From: Cryptomeria japonica
Taxonomy: Eukaryota; Streptophyta; Pinopsida; Cupressales; Cupressaceae
Assembly: GCF_030272615.1 (NCBI RefSeq)
Contig: NC_081409.1
Location: 205,651,364 to 205,715,363 of the forward strand
Direction of reading: 5' to 3'
DNA length: 64,000 nucleotides
The translations under genes were made by a program, and so were the position numbers. Positions within the stretch are counted from its first letter, which is position 1, and every line of letters begins with the position of its first letter. Under the pieces are notes generated by a model. It was not told the origin of the DNA. It did no database searches and was given only the letters and a program-made list of their open reading frames with translations. Shown one piece after another: positions 36,681-48,059 of this stretch.

Positions 36681-37400
36681 GTGTACAACAATTAAGAATA
36701 CATGGGATGTATTGGGAAAATTGTATGGCCCAATTGATAATATTAGGGGTTGTCAACTTGATAATAATGTCACCATGTTGGATCCCAAGAACTTTGATAC
36801 AATCCAAGACTATGAGCTAAGAGTGCAACTGAAGGATTGTGGCATTGATAAGAAGGATGTGTAGTTGGTCTACAACCTATCGGGAAAAATTCCATCACAA
36901 TATTTAACATTTGTTTCTAGCTTCCAAACTCATCACTTGACGGTGGATAGTTCTTTCACTATGCCCTCATTTGATGTATTCATAGAAATGTTAATGTTGG
37001 AGCAATCAAAGTTGTTGAGCATGGGGATTCAGAAGTCTTCAAAGTCCATGACTTTGGTAATTAATCAAGAGAATCAAGGAAAGGAATCCAAGAAGAAGAA
37101 GCAATTCAAGCCTAAGACACAACAAGATAGAGCACAATCTTCCTCCCCACAACAAAAGGATTCTACACCCTCGCCTAAGGGAAAAATCATATAAGGAGAG
37201 GCTTTCTTGTTCATATTGCAAGAAAAATGGTCATGATGAACATCATTGCCACACCAAGAAGATTGATGAGTTGACCAAAATCCTTAAGAAGAACAACATT
37301 GATTTTCCATCAACTTATAAGAAGAAGGATTTATCTCCTTCCCCTTCCTCGCAGTTAAAAGGAAAGGGATGAGATCTTTGTGCTACTACAAGTCATGATT
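36681..37400 (+). pseudogene. Gag of second copy, C-terminal part
   Basis: Continues from 35532: WDVLGKLYGPIDNIRGCQLD, DPKNFDTIQDYELRVQLKDC, a stop near 36861, LVYNLSGKIPSQYLTFVSSF, MLMLEQSKLLSMG, then a Lys/Gln-rich basic stretch and the knuckle CSYCKKNGHDEHHC (all four CCHC ligands, about 37208-37249). About 21 bp (VTKEN) are missing relative to the inverted copy near 36811. Nucleic-acid binding and capsid role inferred from family. Confidence 0.8.
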
Positions 37401-37745
37401 CAAGGAGATGGTTTCTAGATTCAGGAGATTCTCATCATAGGGAATCTTCACAGTCTATGTTCTCTTCATTTGAGCCTTGCAGCATGCCACCAATTTTGAT
37501 GGGCAATCATAGATATATGAATGTGATTGGGAAAGGATCTATTGCCATTGGGGATAACTTCTTCAATGATGTGTTGTGTGTACCCCATTTGACAAACAAT
37601 CTTCTTTCCATCTATCAGATCACTCATGGGGCAACAAGGAAAACTATGGAGTTCACACCTGATTTAATCATCATTAGAGACTTGGAGACTAGAGCTATTA
37701 TTGCTACATTGTGGTGGATCTTGCATCTTGGTTGTATTTCTTTGT
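37401..37745 (+). pseudogene. Copia retropepsin of second copy
   Basis: RRWFLDSGDSHH keeps the catalytic D-S-G (Asp codon 37418-37420), though the usual Ala-Ser is Asp-Ser. The flap and C-terminal blocks IGKGSIAIGDNFFNDVLCV and NNLLSIYQITHGATRKTMEF are in one open frame (37457-37747). It is the most complete protease of the family here. Confidence 0.8.
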
Positions 37746-38553
37746 AGATTTTGTTCCTATTTATGAGGTTGATTCTTCATATGTTGATCACACTTCTTGT
37801 GTTGATTCAGATATCAGGGAGAACTTTGGTTACTTGAACTTGGATGTTCTCACATGTGACCCCGTTCTTAAGCCTTGAATTACATCTCCTCCTATTGATA
37901 TCATATCTACTATTGCACTTGATGATATGGATATTGCAATAGTTTTGCCTTCATGTGATTTAGTGCAGTAGGATATTCCTTGTGATATAGCTTTAGTTCC
38001 TTGGGATGACTACTTGACAGACATTGCAGGTTTGTTTGTAGAGCCCTACACTACAGATTTGGGAGACATCATTGATGATATCCATCTTCTCTTTGATGAA
38101 GATGATCCTTCTTCAGTTGTTGCAAGGGAACACTTTGACCCTCTTGTTCATTCTCTACATGATCATTCTTTCGAGGTTGACATGATTGTGGATTCTTATG
38201 TACAACACTTGGAGGAGGTCTCTCTATCCTTAGAGGAGACATGTGAGTCTTTGGATCATGTTCTACATTCATCTCCACTAGATCTTGGAGTTCCTTTTTC
38301 AGCAATATGGACCAATACACCTGATTTAGAGGGGGTAACTTTCAACATCATCATGGGGACACTTGAGCAATTTTTAGAGACTCCATTTATCTTGAATTAT
38401 TTTCCTACATCTTCCCTTCATGATTGGGGAGACTTCATGGATTCACCTTTGTGGTTTTGTTTCTTCCTAAGGGGAGGAACATTGTTCGACAATCATGGAG
38501 CAGCTTCTTCATTTAGTTTTGAGCTTCTACCATCTGTGCACATTCTATATTGA
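37746..38553 (+). pseudogene. Acidic domain of unknown function, second copy
   Basis: The first third (to about 38010) is broken by stops. From 38014 a 179-residue frame is open: LGDIIDDIHLLFDEDDPSSV, VAREHFDPLVHSLHDHSFEV, DMIVDSYVQHLEEVSLSLEE, SSPLDLGVPFS, then a Phe-rich end. It parallels 23235-24128 block by block, including stretches identical in protein. No known domain recognised. It occupies the place of integrase, RT and RNase H. Confidence 0.6.
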
Positions 38554-38615
38554 GGGGGGAGAGAGAGGGGAGAGAGAGGGGGGGGCTACTTGGTCTCTCT
38601 TCTTCTCTCTTATGA

Positions 38616-39343
38616 GGTAAAAGTGTCCCAATAACGTTGCACTTCAAATTGCCAATACTTATGTACAAATACCCAATAGTCGTGTGCTATGGGTACCAAT
38701 AAAAGTGCACAAATGAACCAGTTATGATCCAAAAAAACTAAAAAAAGAACAGCTATTGGTACATGTGTAATATATTAATAAACTTTTAGTTATTTGTTTT
38801 TTAATTTATTTTTAATTATTAATTGAAAATTGAGTGTACAAAAAGTGAACAATTATCGGAATTGCTCCTCCCCTATTTGTTTGATTAAATATATAAATTG
38901 CAAGGCTACTGACTCGCATTGAGAGCTGACTTGACGAGAAACAAATACATCAATTACTTAATGGATTTCTAGAAGAAACTTCTGCGTGACACCACTGGAA
39001 ATCGTATGCTCACCAAAAGCCAAGGATCGTAGATCTTTCCATCAAGTAAGTGAAGAGAATCATTGTTATTTTATGGTTCAGATGTTTCCTCCCTAGTGAG
39101 GGAAAGACTGAGTAGGCTAACTAGTGAAACCTAATGTGCTTGTTCAATGAGCTGACTTGAAGGAACTGTGTCTCATGATTCAGTATTACACATCGATCCC
39201 CTTGATGGTTCAACCAATGTTATAATTTTAGAGTCTCACGACTATTCATATTGCTTATTAAAAGAAATTATGCCCTCTCTTCACGTCTGTAATGACATGC
39301 TCTCTTCTAACAAAGTTGGCTACACTTAATGTTTTGATGGACA
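38616..39343. other. No recognisable feature
   Basis: AT-rich non-coding sequence after the truncation point of the copia element. 'gggtaccaataaaagtgcacaaatgaacca' (about 38690-38720) is mildly repetitive with 'ggtaaaagtgtcccaataacgttgcac' (38617-38643), possibly a small MITE, but no clean terminal repeats were found. Confidence 0.35.
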
Positions 39344-41843
39344 TTGATAGCCTATTCCAAAGCTCTCATTTTGGCAAAAGCAAGGAGAACACTTGCAAAC
39401 CTAGTAGAATCTCGCTTCAAACCACCAGCTACGTTTGCTCAAAAGTTTTTGAAGCCTTCTGAACAAATCCATTTTGTGAATACCCTGCGCACTTTAGTTT
39501 CACCCACCACCTACAAATTTTCTTTTCCTTTAATGGGCAGCTCAAACATGTTAAAATGCTTCAATTGCAGCATAGGCAGGAAGGATGCCGACCAAGCTTG
39601 TGGAGTCTTTCTTTACACTAGATAATCATATAGTTTCCTCGTCCTTTATCCCTTCCTGCACACTTCACACAAATTCTAGTATCCTTTTCATTCCTTCTTC
39701 AAATGACGCTCATTCATCCTTAACATCAATCTTCAATGGGAAACAATAAGATTGTAAAGTTTGTTGCAGTATGTATACGTCTTGAAAATAGATATGAAAC
39801 ATGAACTAAATATTTATTGAGAAGAATAATATATGATGATTAGAATTTACATTATAATGCTTTTTTTGAAAAAACATTTTAATAATATCTCTATGTTTCA
39901 TAATAACCAAAATTTATAAGTTGTGGCATCTACGTTTACATTGCTCAATTGCATATGCTTGAAAATTTATAAAGCCTTTTCAACAAATCCGTACATTTGA
40001 GGAGAACGATAACCTTTTATTAAATCCATTCTGTGTATATCCTGCAATCATGGAATTGTATTAGTTGAGGCATTATGTAAAACAGTTCGCGTGCCTTAAT
40101 TATACATCCATATTTTGGAGAGGTGTCTACCAGAACATTTCCAACTATAATATATGACAAAAATCCTCTTTTCATTATGCTTTGATGGATGTCCATGCCT
40201 TGTTCCAGAGCTCTCAATTTGGCACAGGCATGGAGGATGTTGACAAAGGTTGTGGAATTGGCTTTACGCCTGCTATGCTTCCGCATTTTGGATGCATATC
40301 TACCTCAGCAGTTCAGCGACAATATTTGACAAAATTCTTCCGTCCTTTACCTATTATATATGACAAAAATCACCCTTCAACTCTGTTTTGATGGATGTCC
40401 ATACCCTGTTCCAAAGCTCCCATTTTGGGACAGGTAGGGTGGATATTGGCAAAGACTCTGAAATGTGACTTTACACCTGCCGATTGCATTTGCTTGAAAG
40501 TTTCGACAACCTTTTTAATAAATCAATTTGGTGCATATCCTGCAATCATGGAATTCCATGAGATCTGTTTTATCAAACAATACATATGCCTTGTCTATTC
40601 TTCCATATTTTGGATACATGTTTACCACAACATTTCCAGCTATGATATCTGACAAAAAATTCTCTTCCCATATCATGCTTCCATGATGCCCATGCCCAGT
40701 TCCATAGCTCCCATTTTGGCACAATCAGCTGGCAAAGATTGTGGAATTCGGCTTTACACCTGTCAATTGCTTTCTTACATAAATGTCATTCCATGAGATG
40801 AATATCTCAAGTCATTATGTTAAATAGTCTATTTTCTTTGCATATGCTTCCATGTCTATCTGGGCAGTTATACATGCCTTGTCTATGCTTCCACATTTTG
40901 GAAGCATGTGTTGTTACAAATGCATTGTATATGCTTCCAGATTTTGCATACAGGTCTGCCTGCGCAGTTACACATGCTTTGTCTATGCTTCCACATCTTG
41001 CATGCATGGGCTGTTAAACGTGCATTGTATATCCTTCCACATTTTGGAAGCATGTCTACCTTTCACTATGCTTTGCTGGATGTCCATACCGCGTTCCAAA
41101 GCTCCCACATTTTGGCACAGGTAGGAAGGATACCGACAAAGGTTGTCAATGTGGCTTTACATCTGCCAATTGCATTTGCTTGAAAGTTTCAACAGCCTAT
41201 TTAATAAATCCATTTCCTACATATCCTGCAATCATGGAATTCCATGAGATGACATCTCTTGAGGCATTCTGTCAAACAGTTCAAGTGCCTTGTCTAGCAG
41301 ACCATCTCCAACTATAATATTTGACAAAAATCCTCTTTTCATTATGCTATGATGGATGTCCATGCCTTGTTCCTAAGCTCCCATTTTGGCACAGGCAGGG
41401 AGGATGCTGCAAAGGTTGTAGAATTCGGATTTACAACCACAATTGCGTTTTCTTGAAATTATCCAAAATCTTTTCAGAAATCCATTTTGTGAATATCCTG
41501 GAATTATTGCAGTCCATGAGACTGCATTTCTTAAAGTTATGTTTTCCAAGAGTCCAAGTGCATTGTTTGTTCTTCCACATTTTGCATACATGTCTACCGA
41601 GGCAGTTGCAAATACATCATCTAACAATTTTTTATATCCTTTATGCTTTGAAGGATGTCCATGCCCTGTTCCAAAGCTCCCATTTTGGCACAGGCAGGGA
41701 GCAGACCCCCCGCAGGAAGGATGCTGGCAACGGTTATACACCTGCCAATTGAATTTGCTTGAAATGAGGACAATCGTTGCCAGTGAAAGAACAATACCCC
41801 TCACATTTTGATTTTGGGGTCGACCTCTAATTAGCAATGACAA
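39344..41843 (-). pseudogene. PPR (pentatricopeptide repeat) pseudogene, internally duplicated
   Basis: Minus-strand frames carry PLS-type PPR signatures: SVDMYAKCGRTNNALGLLEN and AVSWTAIIPGYSQNG then CSILPACAKMGA (41373-41640); FVNILHACAKLRALEQGMDI then VGNVLVDTSPKYGCIIKA (40040-40250); GNVVVNMYPKYGRIDKAYVL (40515-40640). Roughly four units of about 300 bp repeat the phrase 'cctgttccaaagctcccattttggcacagg' (plus strand), each corresponding to one P-L-S set (CAKMGALEQGMDIHQ). All are broken by stops and shifts. Intact PPR proteins bind organelle RNA; this one cannot. Order and gene identity cannot be set. Confidence 0.8.
40845..41060 (-). repeat. Short tandem amplification of a PPR helix motif
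   Basis: Inside the PPR pseudogene the 'MYAKCGSIDKA' segment alone is repeated four to five times at 40-57 bp spacing: minus-strand MHARCGSIDKACV and ADLYAKSGSIYNAFV are in frame, further copies out of frame. On the plus strand each unit starts 'atgcttcca(c/g)attttg'. Confidence 0.65.
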
Positions 41844-43419
41844 AAAAAATTGATTCCAGTTTTTTTTTAAGTTTAATCTGTAATATAATGGAGACAGACA
41901 AAAATAATGTTAATCGATTTCAAACACTTGTCAAAGTTAAATTTTTAAGTTGAAAAAATTACTTCAAATTTAAGCTCCGGAGAAAATGCAGTTTATCAGC
42001 TCTAAAGTTCCTGCATAGACAGATCGATAATATCCGGCCAGGGTTTTCCATCACTCTGCACTATACTCAAACCCTAAGCCATATTTTACTGGCACACTCT
42101 GTTCGCTTTATTCTGGTTTTTTAGGCTGGGTTTTATGAAAGGGTTTCTTGAAAAATAGAGTTGGAGTTGCTGAGATTTTTTAGGAATATTTTAAAGTGGA
42201 CAGTTTCATGAATTTTGTACCTCAAATCAACTTTTAAGGATGTTGGTTGTCCCATGAACTTTGTAGTTTGTAGTGGAGATTAGCTGCTTAAGTTTAAACT
42301 CTTAAATTTAAGTAAATTGGTGGTAAATAAATTAAGTTTTTCCTCTAAAATTCAATGATTAACAAGTGACATAAAATATTCTTAAGCTCACAGCACAATT
42401 TCTAGTCCCACCTCATTTTCACCAGCTTAAATGTACAGGGCTCCTATTTTTTAGGAAAAGATTCCAAATAATCCCTAGCAAAAAACAATTTCTTCATGGA
42501 ACCACCTCTTCCTTAAAAATAGAATGTAAGCCCCCTCCATGGGACCCTTGTCTTACTGAGCTTCCTGTGGATCCATCTCTTCATGCGGAAGCTTTGCATT
42601 CATTTGAAACAAGAACGAAACAAAACTTGCTACATGAACAACAATAATGAAAACAAAATATTCAAAACAGTTGAAACCGAAAATCATGTGCTGGTTAAGT
42701 ATGCATCGTTCACTCATATATAACAAGGGGATGCACATAGGGAACCATTTATCTTGGAAGCTTAGACATGTGTTTCAAATATTTGTTTATGACACATGGA
42801 CATACAAATATTTAATTTAGATCAACAATTATAAATATTACATTTGTCACAAAAAATAGAATATATTGGCATACCCATGAATACTATTACAATAACATTT
42901 GTAAATCCTTTCAAAATCAAATTTAATCATAGATATAATATGTCAATAGTTTATAAACATTTGCAAAAAAATACTTCATAAACATTTGTTGTCATAGCCA
43001 AACAATTTCTTAACACTTCAATACAAGATGGCCCACCCCTATCACCATTCATCCTTCTTTCTAACACTGTCATAGTCTTCATCATTGTTGTGTGACAGTG
43101 ATGTTGTTAAAAACTCTTGATTGTCACTATCATAAAGAATAACCGACACTTTGATAGTCACATTAGACTTCATAGCATACAAGTTAGGTATCTTGTAGTA
43201 CACACATGTAACAACTTGAATGATGGCATTACATGATGCATGAAGTAATTGAACCTAACGGAGTAATTGAACCTGGTGGAATAATTGAACCTAATTCACT
43301 TTGATTGATCCTTGGCCCATTTGTGTTATTTCTATTCACCATCTCATCCCTCAACCAATAAGGGATGCTTATTTCCTCTATACAAAGGAGGACATTCCAC
43401 GGATTATGCTTGAGATAAT
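41844..43419. other. No recognisable gene
   Basis: AT-rich. May hold the decayed upstream part of the minus-strand PPR gene (GC-richer text around 42030-42130), but no coding or promoter feature can be supported. Near 43245-43290 there are three short copies of 'taattgaacct(a/g)'. Confidence 0.35.
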
Positions 43420-45438
43420 AGTTGGAGATTGTAATCACAACCACGTCATTTATATGTGTCCTCTTAAAAGTCTGTCTATTTTGTCATATCCTATTTATGA
43501 CAACTTTTTAACTGTTAACACCTGTTGCAATTTTGTAAACACCTGTTGTAGGTTTATCCCCACCACTCCATGCAATAGCTTTCCATTTTGTTTTGTAATA
43601 AGTTTTACTATATAATGTATAAGTTTGATCTAAGTACTCTATATTGAGTCCAATTTTGTAGAGTTGGAAGAAGTTGTGAAAAACAATAGATAAAATTGTA
43701 ATGGTGTTTGTATGAGCCGTTCATCAGATAATAGATGTAATGGAACTTTGTAGAGTTGTAAGAAGTTGTGAAAAAAGATAAAATTGTAATGGTGTTTGTA
43801 TTAGCCGTTGATCAGATAATAGATGTAATGGTTTTGTTCTTTAATACAAACTGTGTTTGTTTATTTTTTGCTCCGCCTCTTCATTCCAATAATTGGTATC
43901 AGAGCACAATTCTTATCATGAGATGAAGTCATAGCAATCAATGTGTTGAAGTTGTAGTTCAAGAAAAAGTGTTTTGTTGCTAGAGTTGAAAAGTGAAGTT
44001 TTTGTTCATAGCAGAGACTCTTGTCACTAAATCCCAACCATAAAGTTGAAGGTGTTGAGAAAAATAGTTGCTTGGAGAATGAAATTGCAACAAACAAGCC
44101 ACTGCTCTCAAATCTCGCATAGATAAAAGGGTGAGATCTGCAGCCTCTGTTATTTGGAGGAAATAATAGTCATGATAGGAGTAGCTCTCCAATTTGCAAG
44201 AAAGGTGGAAACAAGTTAGGAGAAATCATCAAAGGTTTGCACCAAGAGAATCTGTTGCAACAGTTAAAGATAACATACAACCATTGGATAAGGGTTTGCA
44301 GAAAAGAAATCAAAGGTTGTGGCCAAGAAAAAGCCACCAGTGTTTGAGAGAAACAACTAAGTTGTTTAAGAGAAGTCTTTTGAAGACAAATGAAAGATCT
44401 GAAAAGCCTAGAGAACCAAAATAATTTTGAGGAGTACTCTGTGACTGTTAGAAGTGTTCCAAGCCAAGTGGAAATTGCCAAAGGCCATGTTTAGCAGCAG
44501 CTAAAAGAGACACTCAAGCCTGCCACTAAGCCATCAAAAGGTGGTCGTAGTCTCGAGCTAGGGCTTAAAAGAGATAAAGTGCTAGATGAAACTCATGAAG
44601 AGTTTCAAGAAGCTGTAGAAGGGAAAGTTGAAGTTGAAAAGGATCTAGAAGAGAGAGTGAAATTATATAAAAGAGGATTCTAAAAATTTGTAGATCAAAG
44701 ATAAATGATAGAGGTTTGAGGTTGTGAAAATACAAGTGAAGTTATCAATAGATAAAGAGGTGACATTGTTGAATACTGCAACATTATGTATAAATGTAAG
44801 AAATGTTTGAGGTCAATATAGCCCACTAAAATTATGATTTTCAAGCACTCGCAGTGTGACTCAATGGGAGGCATTATAATAATACAAGTGTTTTGCACCT
44901 AATGAACAATGGACAGGTAACCAAAAGGGCCAAAGCTCATGGTTAGAGCATCCCAATTGAATCATGAGATATCCTAGGTTCGATCGAGCTAGAATTTGAA
45001 GTTCCTAGATGCTAAAGCATCAGTGAAGGAAACTAAGAAATCAAGAAAGTCATTGGTAGTTGTTATTAATGGGGAGTGTTGGAGATTGTAATCACAACAA
45101 CCTCATTTATAAATGTCATCTTAAAAGTCTGTCTATTTTTGTCATATCCTGTTTGTGACAACTTTTTAATTGTTATCCCTTGTTGCAACTTTGTAAACAC
45201 CTGTTGCAAGTTTATCCCCATCACTCCATGCAATAGCTTTCCATTTTGTTTTGTAATAATTTTTACTATGTAATGCATAAGTCTAATCTTTGTAAGTACT
45301 CTCTGTTGAGTCCAGCTTTGTAGAGCTGCAAGAAGTTGTGAGAAGCTGTAAGAAATTGTAATGGTGTTTGTATGAGTTGAAGCTCAAATAGTAGATGTAA
45401 TGGTTTTGTTCTTTAATACAAACTATGTTTGTTCTTCA
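43420..45438 (+). mobile_element. Short non-autonomous LTR element (TRIM-like)
   Basis: Direct repeats 43420-43883 and 45077-45438 flank a 1.2-kb interior with a perfect initiator-Met PBS (TGGTATCAGAGC, 43894-43905) and a purine run (AATGGGGAG) before the right LTR. LTRs start (T/A)GTTGGAGATTG and end CTTCA. The left LTR is longer because about 90-100 bp (AGAGTTG...ATGTAATGG) is tandemly duplicated and 16 bp differ near its end. No gag or pol is readable, so it depends on proteins from elsewhere. No clear target duplication. Confidence 0.75.
44926..44990 (+). other. tRNA-like segment with A and B boxes
   Basis: AGCTCATGGTTAGAGC (about 44934-44949) matches a pol III A box and GGTTCGATC (44977-44985) a B box, at tRNA-like spacing, inside the TRIM-like element. 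The acceptor arm does not close and the anticodon stem is poor, so this is not a functional tRNA gene. It could be a tRNA-derived SINE head or captured tRNA. Confidence 0.45.
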
Positions 45439-46348
45439 AAATAGTGAAAATATTCTCTACAATATCACTAAGAGAAATTTTATAAAAACATTTCTAAGGC
45501 TTCCTACATGATCAAACTATCATGCAACTAAAGTATTTCAAAATTGATAAAAAGTTTAAGTACCCTTCAATCTTAATACATGTGATTTTGCATTAATAAA
45601 CATTACCTCTTATATCCTTACCTTAAGCTTGAGTTTTTTCATACAATACAAATATATCACCTAGTGATAATATAGAATCTATATCCTCATATGAGCTCAT
45701 GCTAATATAGTCATGCATAAAATATAGTCATAAATCACTTCTATAGGATTGAGAGGACTAATGGTTTCATACATCAGAAAAATAAATATAAAAATTTATA
45801 CATAGATTCTAATTCACTATAAAAGTTTTCTGCATCCTTCAATTTGACCAATTGGATACTGATCATATTCCAATTATATTTGTAACATGCCCAAATTTTT
45901 TTTATAGTATTCCAATGTCTTAAAAATGCTTGTAGTGCACAACTAAACCAATGAGATGTCACTATCTTTTGTATTTTCAATAAAATATTCTGTGTTTACA
46001 ATAGTATCGTGTGCACCCCCAAACGTTTTGCTATCAACCATGTCAAAATTTATGACGCTACACATAGATTCTCTTACATATATTGCATGACATTAGAAGT
46101 TCCCATATATTTCATGACATTAGAAGTTCCCAAGTGAAATCATATTTCAATTTACGCATCACATATAGTCCCACCTAAAGTGGGCCTTTTTTTTCCATGC
46201 AAACACATAAGTAATTTAAAATAAAAATAAATAATGACATTAGGATCTAGGAGGTCTGTAGCACATGATTGTAATAATGTCAATGTTAGATCAATGTATA
46301 ACATGGTTTATCAATGTTGGAACAATATGTAGGCTCTAACAAGCATGC
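45439..46348. other. No recognisable feature
   Basis: AT-rich non-coding sequence between the TRIM-like element and the 42-bp repeats. Confidence 0.4.
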
Positions 46349-46474
46349 TATAGTAATTTGAAATCAATAGGTAAGTTGTAGGAATCATGATGTACTAATA
46401 TGAAACCAATAAGTAAGTTATATGAACCATGATATAATAATGCAATATTAATGGTTAATCTCTAAGAAACATGA
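46349..46474 (+). repeat. Three diverged 42-bp tandem units
   Basis: Units 46349-46390, 46391-46432 and 46433-46474 are each exactly 42 bp and end in (AT/CC/AC)CATGA-type text, with shared 'caata(g/a)gtaagtt'. A fourth unit is cut by the terminal motif of the DNA transposon at 46492. Confidence 0.75.
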
Positions 46475-46491
46475 TAAAAATTGTAGTAGTT

Positions 46492-46700
46492 GGGTAAATG
46501 CACAAAGTTGGGTCCCAATCCCGCGGAAGTCCGTGGGTTGGGAAAAGAGCCCACTAGAAACGGGTGCTCGATTTTTACAAATTGGGCACCCATTTCACTT
46601 CGAGTGCCCGAGACATTCAAAATTTTTGAAAACGTGCGCCCATTTTGATTCAGGTGCCCGAATCTAAACTAGCGCCTGATTTGAACAAAATGGGCGCCCG
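46492..46700 (+). repeat. Terminal and subterminal repeats of the large DNA transposon
   Basis: After the terminal GGGTAAATGCACAAAGTTGG come GC-rich cassettes: 'aaacgggtgctcg', 'gggcacccatttcacttcgagtgcccgag', 'gtgcgcccattttgattcaggtgcccg', 'gggcgcccgtttc'. They have the same scaffold as the cassettes at 56555-56690 in the smaller element, with (G)GCACC/GCGCC in place of GGATCC. Confidence 0.6.
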
Positions 46701-47119
46701 TTTCTTGAATGTATTTATTCTGTATTTTAAAACCATTTTCCATCATTTTCACTGTTTCAAAAATGGGTAAACGTTTCAGAAGAGCATGGGTACCCTTTTT
46801 TTTTATCCCAGCTAACCCCCCAGACCATTTTTTACCTCCTTCCAGGTACGTAGTTTTATTTTTTATATTCTTTTTTATTTATTTATATTATTTTTCATAA
46901 AAAAAATGTTAATTATTGTTATTATTTTCATAAAAAAAAAATTATTGTTATTTTTTAATTTTAGTGTTTTAAAATTTGAAAAACGTTTTTATTTTATTTT
47001 ATTTCATGTTTAAAATACTTTTTAGTTTTTAAATATTGCAAAAAACATGAAAACGTAAATGAACAATAAACTTAAAAAATAGTAAAAACTTAAAACTATA
47101 GGAAAAAACAAAAAACAAA

Positions 47120-47296
47120 AATGTAAACGAACAATAAACATTAGACACAAAAAACAGACAATAAACCCTGAACAGAAAAACAAACAATAAACCCTAGATA
47201 GAAAAAAATGAACAATAAACCCTAGAAAATAAACGAACAACAAACCCTAAAAATTTAACAAACAATAAACCCTAGATGAAAATCAACAATAAACCC
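47120..47296 (+). repeat. Imperfect minisatellite with 'acaataaaccctaga' units
   Basis: Six or seven copies of (A)ACAATAAACCCTAGA at 25-32 bp spacing, inside the ORF1 intron. The CCCTA is single per unit, so it is not a telomere repeat. Confidence 0.65.
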
Positions 47297-47341
47297 CCCT
47301 TCTCTCTCACACACACACGTACACATTACCCTCTATGTCAT

Positions 47342-47345
<4 letters not shown>

Positions 47346-47392
<47 letters not shown>

Positions 47393-47424
47393 CCCCCTCT
47401 CTCTTTCTCACACACACATTACCC

Positions 47425-47456
<32 letters not shown>

Positions 47457-47590
47457 TACCCCCCCCCCCCTCTCTCTCACACGTTACCCTCTCTCTATCA
47501 TTACCTACTCTCTATCTCTCATTATCTATTCTCTCTCTAACTTGTATCTCAAATTACCTACTCTCCCTCTCTCTCTCTCTATTTTAATCA
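47346..47590 (+). repeat. (CT)n/(CA)n low-complexity tract
   Basis: A pure (CT)n run at about 47346-47388 followed by mixed CT, CACACA and C runs to 47590. Leu/Ser frames across it are artefacts. Confidence 0.9.
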
Positions 47591-48059
47591 TGCGTAAAAG
47601 TTTGAATGTTTAAATTTATATTTCTAAATGTTGTATTTAATTATAGGATTATTTTGTAAAAGTTAGATGTTTAATTTATGTTTAAATTGAACTTTAAAAT
47701 GATAATGAATATGAATGTGTTTTTTTGTGTGTGTGAAAAATAGGGTTCTTAAATTCGATAATACTCTAACTATCACTATTAATCCTCACTACTTCCTAAC
47801 TTAGCCCAATCTCTAAAGATATACTATATATTTACAAACATGATAATATGTCATATACTTTGACTTAATAGTGGAAAGAGAAACCACAACCTTTCACCTA
47901 CTCATCCAACTGATTGCACCACCACATAGACTAAATACATAGTCAATGTTAGACTTCCTAATGTCAACATCTCATATCCAATTTGAGTTTACAAGTTCCT
48001 ATATTTTTAATAACATGTGGAACAATCCTACTACTAAAATTTCTTCTTTCCAAACTTTG

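Larger units (their letters stand above)
31762..38615 (+). mobile_element. Second gag-PR-acidic copia element, rearranged and 3'-truncated
   Basis: 5' LTR (31762-32194), intact PBS, leader (to 33300), then an inverted gag-protease fragment (33301-35345, minus), then its own gag, protease and acidic domain on the plus strand (35346-38553). Similarity to the nested element stops at about 38615, in the CT-rich tail, so the 3' LTR is missing. Two solo LTRs are nested in it (33396-34284 and 35533-36675). Confidence 0.85.

Noticed and set aside
38616-38900. MITE with terminal inverted repeats
   Set aside because: Similar words at both sides but no clean inverted termini or target duplication could be found by eye.
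41321-41811. Plus-strand frames of 122-143 residues
   Set aside because: They are the antisense of the PPR pseudogene, whose motifs read on the minus strand.
44926-44990. Functional tRNA gene
   Set aside because: A and B boxes fit, but the acceptor stem does not pair and the anticodon arm is poor.
47120-47296. Interstitial telomere repeats (AAACCCTA)
   Set aside because: CCCTA occurs once per 25-32 bp unit, not as a contiguous TTTAGGG array.
47276-47613. Leu/Ser-rich reading frames
   Set aside because: Products of the (CT)n microsatellite.
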